From JBGQDM01 sp041495845 (GTDB taxonomy: Bacteria > Acidobacteriota > Terriglobia > Terriglobales > Acidobacteriaceae), in contig JBGQDM010000159.1 in the NCBI GenBank assembly GCA_041495845.1, forward strand, positions 1 to 5,199: a stretch of 5,199 nucleotides of DNA. Direction: 5' to 3'. Below are positions 1 to 5,039 of the stretch, one piece after another. Position numbers and translations under genes: made by a program. The notes under the pieces were generated by a model. It was not told the DNA's origin. It ran no database searches and was given only the letters and a program-made list of their open reading frames with translations. The stretch's first letter is position 1; each line of letters opens with the position of its first letter.

Positions 1-317
1 AACTGCTTCAGCCCGAAGCGAAGAATCGGATTGAGATACGAAAACACGATCAGCCCGGCGTGTGGACGTAGCTTCCGCACTTGCCCGGCCAGTTTGAGAA
101 CGTCGCTGAGCCGCGTGCCTCGTGCCACCGCCCGCTCACTCGCGGCCTGAATCACCGGCCCGTCGGCTGCCGGATCAGAGAATGGCACTCCTAACTCGAC
201 CACGTCCGCGCCGGCATCAATCCCCGCCAGCACGACGTCGCGTGTTGTCGCCAGGTCGGGATCCCCGCAGGTCACGTAAATCACCAGCCCCGGCCGCTTT
301 GTGAAATTCAATGGCAT
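1..317 (-). CDS. trpA: Tryptophan synthase alpha chain, N-terminal part (cut by window edge)
   Basis: The alpha subunit cleaves indole-3-glycerol phosphate to indole and glyceraldehyde-3-phosphate and passes indole to TrpB in the cytoplasmic alpha2-beta2 complex. 105 codons are present of the roughly 260 usual for the family; the rest lies beyond the left edge. Visible motifs are YVTCGDPD (residues 14-21) and ELGVPFSDPAADGP (41-54). E41 and D52 keep the 11-residue spacing of the catalytic Glu49 and Asp60 of the Salmonella enzyme. The usual Leu in DPLADGP is Ala here. The N-terminus before the first beta strand is about 8 residues shorter than in Salmonella. An in-frame TGA five codons upstream of the ATG leaves no room for a longer form. 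The ribosome site is weak (GGGA about 7 bases upstream). It is last in the visible trpC-F-B-A order, 144 bases after trpB. Identity is firm. Confidence 0.96.
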   Translation of the reverse strand, partial: MPLNFTKRPGLVIYVTCGDPDLATTRDVVLAGIDAGADVVELGVPFSDPAADGPVIQAASERAVARGTRLSDVLKLAGQVRKLRPHAGLIVFSYLNPILRFGLKQ

Positions 318-337
318 GCGTTCATCCCAAGTTCATC

Positions 338-451
338 AACCGCAGAAAACGCAGAGAGCGCGGAGGTTAAAGACGCCGAGTGCCCTGCGTTTTCAAGTGT
401 TCAGGAATTATTCGCTCGGTCTTTCTCCACGTTCTTCGCGACTCTGTGGTT
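338..451. repeat. Imperfect inverted repeat of 9-bp-periodic CGCAGAGAN units between trpB and trpA
   Basis: The left arm (338-372) starts AACCGCAG and repeats a 9-base unit (cgcagaaaa, cgcagagag, cgcggaggt). The right arm (421-451), read on the opposite strand, starts AACCACAGAG and shows the same rhythm (cacagagtc, gcgaagaac, gtggagaaa). The arms enclose a non-repetitive 48-base centre. The element fills most of the trpB-trpA spacer and would form a long imperfect hairpin in the trp transcript. A related copy lies at 3480-3544. From memory, similar CACAGAG/CGCAGAG inverted repeats are dispersed in genomes of Acidobacteria and other environmental bacteria. That family assignment is recollection; the repeat structure is seen directly. 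Confidence 0.7.
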
Positions 452-461
452 CCGATCTTTT

Positions 462-1670
462 TCAGTCCAGCTTCAAATTCTCCCGCAAGATTCCGATGTC
501 CTTGTCGCCGCGACCGGAAATGTTCACGATCACGATGTCCGACTTCTTCATTTGGGGCGCCCGCTTCACCACCTCCGCCACGGCGTGCGCCGATTCGAGC
601 GCAGGAATGATTCCTTCCGTTTGCGCCAACACACTCACCGCATCGAGCGCCTCTTGGTCCGACACGGCCACATATTCCGCGCGCCCGCTGTCCTTCAACC
701 AGGCATGCTCCGGCCCGATGGAGGGGTAATCCAAGCCTGCTGAAACTGAGTGCGTCGCCGCGATCTGCCCGTCGTCGTCCTGTAAGACATACGAATAGGT
801 TCCCTGCAGCACGCCTGGTACGCCGCCTCGAAAACGAGCGGCATGCTCTCCCAACGCGGCGCCGCGTCCGCCTGCTTCCACGCCAATCAGCTGCACTTTC
901 TTCTCCCGGATGAAGTCATGAAAGATTCCGATGGCATTGGATCCGCCGCCTACGCAAGCGAAAATCGCGCGCGGCAGCCGGCCTTCCGCTTTCATGATCT
1001 GCGCCCGCGCCTCGCGCCCAATCACGCGGTGAAAATCGCGCACCATGGTTGGGTACGGATGCGGACCCAACACGCTGCCCAGCAGATAGTGCGTGGTGCG
1101 CACATTGGTTACCCAATCGCGCATGGCCTCGTTGATGGCGTCTTTCAGGGTGCGCTGTCCGGAGTCCACACCGCGCACCTCCGCCCCCAGCAGCCGCATG
1201 CGGAACACATTTAGTTCCTGCCGCCGCATGTCCGCCGTGCCCATGTAGATCACGCACTCAAATCCCATGAGCGCGCACACGGTCGCGGTGGCGACGCCGT
1301 GCTGCCCCGCGCCGGTCTCGGCAATCACGCGCGGCTTGCCCATGCGCCGCACCAGCAGCGCCTGCCCCAGGCAGTTGTTGATCTTGTGCGCGCCCGTGTG
1401 CAGCAGGTCTTCGCGCTTCAAGTAAATCTTGGCGCCGGCCAGTTTTTGCGTCAGCCTTCTGGCGAAGAACAATGGCGTGGGACGTCCAGCAAAATTTCGC
1501 AGCAGGTCATCCAGTTCGCGCTGGAACTTTTTGTCTCGTTGCGCCTTGGCGTAGGCCTGCTCCAGTTCATCGAGCGCCGCCATCAGCGTTTCCGGCACAT
1601 AACGCCCGCCGTACGCGCCAAACCGGCCCGGCTCAGTTCTCGTTATCTTCTTCCGACTCGCCACGATCAC
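462..1670 (-). CDS. trpB: Tryptophan synthase beta chain
   Basis: This PLP enzyme condenses indole with L-serine to give L-tryptophan in the alpha2-beta2 complex. The 402 residues match the usual length of about 400. The conserved entry FGAYGGRYVPETL is at 17-29. HTGAHKINN (91-99) holds the PLP Schiff-base lysine K96. ETGAGQHG (118-125) holds E118, the counterpart of catalytic Glu109. The phosphate-binding loop GGGSNA is at 241-246. AGLDYPS at 311-317 includes D314, the equivalent of Asp305, and NISGRGDKD near 383-391 supplies the serine that contacts the PLP ring nitrogen. It is therefore the classical TrpB1 type that partners TrpA. The start is GTG at 1670, overlapping the trpF stop as GTGA. 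A second in-frame GTG two codons on (1664) is better spaced from the upstream GGGAG. The next ATG (codon 30) would delete conserved sequence. No missing key residue was seen. Confidence 0.98.
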   Translation of the reverse strand: MIVASRKKITRTEPGRFGAYGGRYVPETLMAALDELEQAYAKAQRDKKFQRELDDLLRNFAGRPTPLFFARRLTQKLAGAKIYLKREDLLHTGAHKINNCLGQALLVRRMGKPRVIAETGAGQHGVATATVCALMGFECVIYMGTADMRRQELNVFRMRLLGAEVRGVDSGQRTLKDAINEAMRDWVTNVRTTHYLLGSVLGPHPYPTMVRDFHRVIGREARAQIMKAEGRLPRAIFACVGGGSNAIGIFHDFIREKKVQLIGVEAGGRGAALGEHAARFRGGVPGVLQGTYSYVLQDDDGQIAATHSVSAGLDYPSIGPEHAWLKDSGRAEYVAVSDQEALDAVSVLAQTEGIIPALESAHAVAEVVKRAPQMKKSDIVIVNISGRGDKDIGILRENLKLD

Positions 1671-2362
1671 GCTCCCGAACTCTGGTCCGCTGCTCTCACC
1701 GCCCGCACAAACGCCCGCACTTTCTCGACATCTTTCTTTCCCGGTGTCGCTTCCACACCTGAGACGACATCAACTCCCCAGGGCTTCAGAATCCGCAGGA
1801 CCTCAGCCACGTTCATGGGATTCAACCCGCCCGCCACCACCACGCGCGACAGTCGCTGCAGGTTGCGGATGATCGGCGCCGCGCGCGCCCAGTCAAACGG
1901 TTCTCCGGTTCCGCCCGCCTGCTGCGCCGTGCCTGAATCTATCAGCAACGCCACCAGGGCGTCGTGATGCTCGGCATACGCGGTGATGGAAGTGTTCCAT
2001 TCGGGCCGCACTTCCTCCCGCAGCACTACCCGTGCGGGCTGGGTCACAAACATCCGCCGCAGGCCGCGCTGGTACAACTCACCAAAGATCTCACCGCTTT
2101 GCAGATAGCCGCGATGCAACTGCACCGCAGTCAGTCCGGCCTGCTTTACGATCCCGGCAATTTCGGCTGCGTCTTGGTCTACGAATACCCCCACCTTCTC
2201 GATGCGATCCGGCAACTGAGCCACAATCTTCCGCACGGTGCCGGCTGCCACGTTGCGCGGACTCCTCGTGTGAAACACAAACCCGAGCGCATCCGCCCCG
2301 GCTGCTGTTGCCAGGAGTGCGTCCTCGAGGTTCGTGGTCCCGCAAATTTTGATCCAGGTCAT
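1667..2362 (-). CDS. trpF: Phosphoribosylanthranilate isomerase
   Basis: This enzyme carries out the Amadori rearrangement of N-(5'-phosphoribosyl)anthranilate to CdRP, the substrate of TrpC. It is a single (beta/alpha)8 barrel of 231 residues, slightly longer than the usual 200-220. KICGTTN at 5-11 carries the general-base Cys7. LLIDS at 139-143 carries D142, equivalent to the general-acid Asp126 of Thermotoga PRAI. GGTGEPFDW is at 150-158. The phosphate-binding strands AGGLNP (177-182) and GVDVVSGVE (196-204) follow, then PGKKD. The usual VQLHGDE is here VQLHRGY (80-86), with one extra residue after the histidine; this accounts for little of the extra length. ATG at 2362 follows the trpC stop by 30 bases. 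The nearest ribosome-site-like string is AAGAG, supplied by a tandem repeat. Its end overlaps the trpB start by four bases, which suggests translational coupling. Confidence 0.97.
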   Translation of the reverse strand: MTWIKICGTTNLEDALLATAAGADALGFVFHTRSPRNVAAGTVRKIVAQLPDRIEKVGVFVDQDAAEIAGIVKQAGLTAVQLHRGYLQSGEIFGELYQRGLRRMFVTQPARVVLREEVRPEWNTSITAYAEHHDALVALLIDSGTAQQAGGTGEPFDWARAAPIIRNLQRLSRVVVAGGLNPMNVAEVLRILKPWGVDVVSGVEATPGKKDVEKVRAFVRAVRAADQSSGA

Positions 2363-2365
2363 TGG

Positions 2366-2391
2366 TAGCTCTTAGCTTCTAGCTCTTAGCT
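2366..2391. repeat. 14-bp tandem repeat in the trpC-trpF spacer
   Basis: The 12-mer TAGCTCTTAGCT occurs at 2366-2377 and again, identically, at 2380-2391, joined by TC, so the period is 14. Each unit contains the reverse-complementary AGCT ends. On the trpF coding strand it reads AGCTAAGAGCTA and places AAGAG about 8 bases before the ATG. It occupies 26 of the 30 bases between the two genes. It looks like a simple-sequence expansion that now provides the trpF translation start context. Confidence 0.8.
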
Positions 2392-2392
2392 G

Positions 2393-3205
2393 TCAGCTTT
2401 CAGTTTTTTCCCGCGCTCTGGCGCCACGGATCAGCTCTCGCAGTGCCTCTCCCGGCCTCTCGGCGCGCATCAACGATTCACCGATCAGGAACGCATGAAA
2501 TCCCACCGCCCGCAGTCGCGTGATGTCCGCGGCGCTGTTGATTCCGCTTTCCGCCACCCGCACCACACCCGCCGGCATCTGGTCTGCCAGCCGCAACGAT
2601 GTTTCCAAATTCACCGTAAACGTTCGCAGGTCGCGATTGTTCACTCCGATCAAGTCGCAACCGGCGTCCACTGCCCGCTCCAGCTCACGCGCGTCATGCA
2701 CTTCGCATAACACGTCCAGCCCGGTGGCGCGCGCCTTCTCCGCCAGTGCGACCAAACTCTTCTGCTCCAGGGCCGCGACAATCAGCAGCACCGCATCTGC
2801 CCGGTGTGACCGCGCTTCCAGCAACTGAAACTCATCCACAATGAAGTCTTTGCGGAGGCACGGAAGTTGGGTCGCTGCGGATGCCTTTTCTAAATTCGCG
2901 AGCGACCCCTGAAACCGCTCTTCCTCCGTCAGCACCGACAGCGCCGCAGCGCCCGCACTCTCCAGTTCTCGCGCCAACTCTTCCGCATCAAACTCCGCCC
3001 GGATCAGCCCCCGCGACGGCGAAGCCTTCTTCAGCTCCGCAATCACGGCTACGCCCGTGCACGCTCGTTCTTCGAGCCTGTGCCGAAAGCCGCGCGGCTC
3101 ATGCTCTGCCGCCCGCTGCTCCAGCGCCCGCAGGTCGGCATGGTGCTGCGCTTTTGCGATGCGCTGCCGGGTGGCCGCCAGAATCTGTTCCAGCACGGAA
3201 CTCAT
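2393..3205 (-). CDS. trpC: Indole-3-glycerol phosphate synthase
   Basis: The enzyme decarboxylates and cyclises CdRP to indole-3-glycerol phosphate, the substrate of TrpA. It is a monofunctional (beta/alpha)8 barrel of 270 residues (family usual about 250-270), not fused to TrpF. Numbered against the Sulfolobus enzyme, catalytic residues fit: E57 and K59 in IAELKKASPSRG (Glu51, Lys53), K119 in LRKDF (Lys110), E168 in CEVH (Glu159), N189 in GVNNRDL (Asn180) and S220 in AESGI (Ser211). The N-terminal extension MSSVLEQILAATRQRI is normal for the family. ATG at 3205 has GGGGA seven bases upstream. It is the first gene of the minus-strand cluster. A candidate promoter lies about 170 bases upstream, so the leader is long enough for regulation. 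The last residues (about 255-270) are Arg/Glu-rich and probably a disordered tail. Confidence 0.98.
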   Translation of the reverse strand: MSSVLEQILAATRQRIAKAQHHADLRALEQRAAEHEPRGFRHRLEERACTGVAVIAELKKASPSRGLIRAEFDAEELARELESAGAAALSVLTEEERFQGSLANLEKASAATQLPCLRKDFIVDEFQLLEARSHRADAVLLIVAALEQKSLVALAEKARATGLDVLCEVHDARELERAVDAGCDLIGVNNRDLRTFTVNLETSLRLADQMPAGVVRVAESGINSAADITRLRAVGFHAFLIGESLMRAERPGEALRELIRGARAREKTES

Positions 3206-3268
3206 ACAGAAATCCCCACTTGAAGAACTTTGAGTGTTGTGACCTTGCCGAAGGAGAAGAATCGAGGG

Positions 3269-3286
3269 CTTTGGCTAGCGCCAAAA
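3269..3286 (-). promoter_or_regulatory. Hairpin in the trpC leader, spanning the end of the small leader ORF
   Basis: On the trpC strand, TTTGGC (3285-3280) pairs perfectly with GCCAAA (3275-3270) around a four-base GCTA loop; a T-G pair extends it by one. The 5' arm contains the Trp codon, and the loop and first base of the 3' arm contain the TAG stop of the 30-codon leader ORF. GGCG at 3282-3279 can instead pair with CGCC at 3292-3289. That CGCC can itself pair with GGCG at 3312-3309. This gives three mutually exclusive short stems in series. No run of Ts follows, so it is not a standard terminator. Pairing is seen directly; a regulatory role is inference. Confidence 0.35.
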
Positions 3287-3367
3287 TCGGCGGTAATAGA
3301 GGTAATATCGCCCACCCGACGTCAGGCGGGTTGCACTAGCGTCGCGATTTGGCCGAAGAGTGAGCAT
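3275..3367 (-). CDS. Possible aromatic-rich leader peptide upstream of trpC (30 codons)
   Basis: An ATG at 3367 opens 30 codons ending at TAG (3277-3275), 69 bases before the trpC start. Its last ten residues are YYLYYRRFWR: four Tyr, one Phe and one Trp codon next to the stop. This is the kind of composition seen in leader peptides of ribosome-mediated attenuators. The Tyr codons come from a short repeat (TATTAC-CTC-TATTAC). An in-frame TAA lies two codons before the ATG, which fixes the start. There is no recognisable ribosome site, and the candidate transcription start lies only about 9 bases upstream. Only one Trp codon is present, where known trp leaders usually have two or more. It may be chance or part of a dispersed repeat, so this is a candidate only. 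Confidence 0.3.
   Translation of the reverse strand: MLTLRPNRDASATRLTSGGRYYLYYRRFWR
3314..3331. repeat. Short inverted repeat ACCCG-N8-CGGGT in the divergent region
   Basis: ACCCG (3314-3318) and CGGGT (3327-3331) are perfect inverted arms around an 8-base centre that begins at the GACGTC hexamer. It lies inside the trpC leader, downstream of the candidate promoter, so it could form a hairpin in RNA or be a protein-binding site. It could equally be a fragment of a dispersed GC-rich repeat. Neither strand shows a T-run after it, so it is not an obvious terminator. Confidence 0.4.
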
Positions 3368-3382
3368 CGCTTAAGGAACGCC

Positions 3383-3411
3383 AGTATCCCACAAACTTCG
3401 ATTTCACGCAA
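3383..3411 (-). promoter_or_regulatory. Candidate sigma70-type promoter for the trpC-F-B-A cluster
   Basis: On the minus strand, TTGCGT (3411-3406) and GATACT (3388-3383) are separated by exactly 17 bases. The -35 matches TTGACA at 3 of 6 positions and the -10 matches TATAAT at 4 of 6. A start would fall near 3376, giving an untranslated leader of about 170 bases before trpC. It is the best-spaced pair I found in this strand of the divergent region, but it is a prediction by eye. Confidence 0.45.
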
Positions 3412-3479
3412 AAAAGCATATCGGCCGGGACGCCTTCCAGTTCTGGCACTCCCGGCGCAAGAACTGCCAAAAGTCTTAG

Positions 3480-3544
3480 AACGCAGAGGACACAGAGAAA
3501 GTCTTCGTGCTTTTGGCGCTCCTTGCCTTCTGCGCCTCTGCCTT
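3480..3544. repeat. Second copy of the 9-bp-periodic CGCAGAGGA inverted repeat
   Basis: The left arm ACGCAGAGGACACAGAGAAAGT (3481-3502) is two 9-base units (cgcagagga, cacagagaa). The right arm (3521-3543), read on the other strand, gives ggcagaggc, gcagaaggc and aaggag with the same rhythm. The arms enclose about 18 unrelated bases, a shorter centre than in the copy at 338-451. It ends about 50 bases before the extended -10 of the amidohydrolase gene. It is intergenic, like the first copy. Confidence 0.7.
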
Positions 3545-3590
3545 TACGGAAACGTTGCAGCTCCAAGTGAAGGATGCTCTAGACTCGCCA

Positions 3591-3599
3591 TGCTAGAAT
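3591..3599 (+). promoter_or_regulatory. Extended -10 promoter element for the amidohydrolase gene
   Basis: TGCTAGAAT contains the TGn extension followed by TAGAAT, five of six matches to TATAAT. No good -35 sits 16-18 bases upstream, as is common for extended -10 promoters. An alternative pair, TTGCAG (3555-3560) with TCTAGA (3578-3583), also has a 17-base gap but a weaker -10. Transcription from the first would start near 3606 and leave a 27-base leader carrying the GGGAG ribosome site at 3622-3626, six bases before the GTG. Confidence 0.5.
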
Positions 3600-3632
3600 T
3601 CCCCGCTCCACCCAGCACGCCGGGAGACCACC

Positions 3633-4898
3633 GTGAAAAAACTCGCCTGCTTTCTTCTGCTCGTTTGGGGAACTCTGACTTGTACCGCCACCGCCCAGAC
3701 CGTCGCCGTCCGCGCCGGTCACCTCATTGATCCGGCCAGCGGCTCGGTCGCCAATAATCAGGTCATTCTGATTCAGGATGGCAAGATCACGGCCATCGGC
3801 AGCAACCTCGCCGTTCCCGCCAAGGCACAAGTCATCGACCTTGCCAATGAATGGGTGCTGCCCGGCCTGGTCGATGCGCATACCCACATCACCATGGACG
3901 TGCCTCCCAGCCCGCCGGGCGAGTCTCTCTGGGAGTCTTATCTGCTGAAAGAAGGCACGGGGCTACGTACAGCGCGGGGCCTGCACAACGCACAGCAACT
4001 CCTCAACGCCGGCTTCACCGCGCTCAAGGACATTGGCAACGCCGCCAACTATGCCGACACTGCCATGCGTCAAGCCGTGGAAAAGGGTTGGTTCGATGGC
4101 CCTACCATTCTCAACACGGGCAAGATCATCGGCGCCTTCGGCGGCCAGTCTCACGGCTACTCAGCCGAGCAGGGCCGTTTCTGGAGTTACGAATATCTTG
4201 ATGCCGACACTCCCGATGAGATTCGCAAGGCCATTCGCCAAAACATTTATTACGGGGCCAACGCCATCAAGCTGGTCGCGGACAACAGCAGCTTTCATTA
4301 CGACGAAAACGATATCCGCGCCGCTGCGGAGGAGAGCCATCGCGCCGGTCTTACCCTCGCCGTCCACGTGTATGGCGGGCAAGCGGCCCGCGACGTGATC
4401 AACGGCGGCGCTGACTCGGTTGAGCACGGCTTCGAGTTGGACGATGATCTGCTGCAGCTGATGAAAGTCAAAGGCACTTACCTGGTGGGCACCGACTTCC
4501 CCTACGAGCACCTGGTCGCGCTCGGTTCCATGATTTCCGGTTCGCCCCGCGAAGCCGCCGACAAGATCACTGATCGACTCGCACGCGCCCACAAGATCGG
4601 CGTGAAACTTGTTTTCGGTTCGGACACCGTCTCCGACCTCCCCGGCAAGACCCGCGTCGATATGGTCTTCGACTACCTGGACGTCTGGAAAAAAGCTGGA
4701 ATTCCCAACGCGGACATTCTTCGCGCCTGGACGCTCAACGGCTTTGATCTGCTCAAGCTCTCCGACAAGCGCGGACCCATCGCGGTGGGCAAGGCGGCCG
4801 ACATGATTGCGGTCCCCGGCAATCCGCTCGACGATATCCAGTTGCTGAAGAAAGTGAACTTTGTGATGAAGGACGGTAAGGTCATCCGCCGGCCGTAA
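3633..4898 (+). CDS. Secreted metal-dependent amidohydrolase (imidazolonepropionase / Xaa-Pro dipeptidase-like)
   Basis: This is a member of the amidohydrolase superfamily, which hydrolyses amide or ester bonds with one or two metal ions in a (beta/alpha)8 barrel. The 421 residues start with a signal peptide: MKK, a hydrophobic stretch from about 5 to 16, and an AxA site (A19-T-A21) before Q22, so cleavage by signal peptidase I is likely. C17 lacks a proper lipobox. The small beta domain (about 23-75) precedes LPGLVDAHTHI, whose H83 and H85 are metal ligands. K213 in AIKLVAD is the likely carbamylated lysine. H245 (AVHVYG), H265 (SVEHGF) and D331 (FGSDT) complete the ligand set, so it should be active. 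The C-terminus (AVGKAADMIAV, then VMKDGKVI) returns to the beta domain. The start is GTG, with GGGAG six bases upstream. Substrate cannot be told from sequence; relatives act on dipeptides, carboxy-amides or small lactams. It is divergent from trpC with no evident pathway link. Confidence 0.9.
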   Translation: MKKLACFLLLVWGTLTCTATAQTVAVRAGHLIDPASGSVANNQVILIQDGKITAIGSNLAVPAKAQVIDLANEWVLPGLVDAHTHITMDVPPSPPGESLWESYLLKEGTGLRTARGLHNAQQLLNAGFTALKDIGNAANYADTAMRQAVEKGWFDGPTILNTGKIIGAFGGQSHGYSAEQGRFWSYEYLDADTPDEIRKAIRQNIYYGANAIKLVADNSSFHYDENDIRAAAEESHRAGLTLAVHVYGGQAARDVINGGADSVEHGFELDDDLLQLMKVKGTYLVGTDFPYEHLVALGSMISGSPREAADKITDRLARAHKIGVKLVFGSDTVSDLPGKTRVDMVFDYLDVWKKAGIPNADILRAWTLNGFDLLKLSDKRGPIAVGKAADMIAVPGNPLDDIQLLKKVNFVMKDGKVIRRP

Positions 4899-4941
4899 GC
4901 GGAGGAGGTGGGTGCCGGATCGTGGTCACGGGTGGGGCGGC

Positions 4942-4954
4942 GGGCAGCTTGCCC
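4942..4954 (+). terminator. Weak hairpin after the amidohydrolase gene
   Basis: GGGCA (4942-4946) and TGCCC (4950-4954) pair perfectly around a three-base loop, 43 bases after the stop codon. No T-run follows, so intrinsic termination is doubtful. It is the only compact hairpin I saw in the 141-base gap before the next gene. Confidence 0.25.
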
Positions 4955-4995
4955 TCGATCCGCAAGCGAAGGGCCGCCACCTCGCGTATCCGGCC

Positions 4996-5001
4996 TATAA
5001 T
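4996..5001 (+). promoter_or_regulatory. Perfect TATAAT -10 box before the gene at 5040
   Basis: TATAAT matches the consensus exactly and stands out in a GC-rich stretch, 38 bases before the ATG at 5040. No convincing -35 is seen 16-18 bases upstream (the region reads GGCCGC), so strength and reality are uncertain. A start near 5008 would give a leader of about 32 bases. Confidence 0.45.
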
Positions 5002-5039
5002 GCAGACCGCGCGCCGATACTGCGTTCTCGCCACACCCC

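Noticed and set aside
391..420. Internal promoter for trpA in the repeat centre
   Set aside because: On the minus strand TTGAAA (396-391) is a good -35, but 17 bases on there is only TCTTTA, a poor -10.
338..451. The period-9 repeat as a CRISPR array
   Set aside because: Units are 9 bases, degenerate and arranged as inverted arms. There are no repeat-spacer units of CRISPR size.
301..729. 142-codon plus-strand open frame
   Set aside because: It is antisense to the end of trpB and includes the inverted repeat. No domain-like composition.
1299..1967. 222-codon plus-strand open frame
   Set aside because: It runs antisense across trpB and trpF, which have complete catalytic motifs. The translation is Arg/Ser/Thr/Pro-rich without a recognisable domain, typical of a GC-rich antisense shadow.
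3269..3331. Rho-independent terminator in the trpC leader
   Set aside because: The hairpins at 3269-3286 and 3314-3331 are not followed by a T-run on either strand.
3230..3730. 166-codon plus-strand open frame across the divergent region
   Set aside because: It passes through the intergenic repeat and the amidohydrolase promoter and overlaps that gene's signal peptide in another frame. There is no ribosome site or family likeness.
4161..4592. 143-codon minus-strand open frame inside the amidohydrolase gene
   Set aside because: It lies wholly antisense to a well-supported coding region. Its plausible-looking composition is explained by the GC-rich codon pattern of the true gene.
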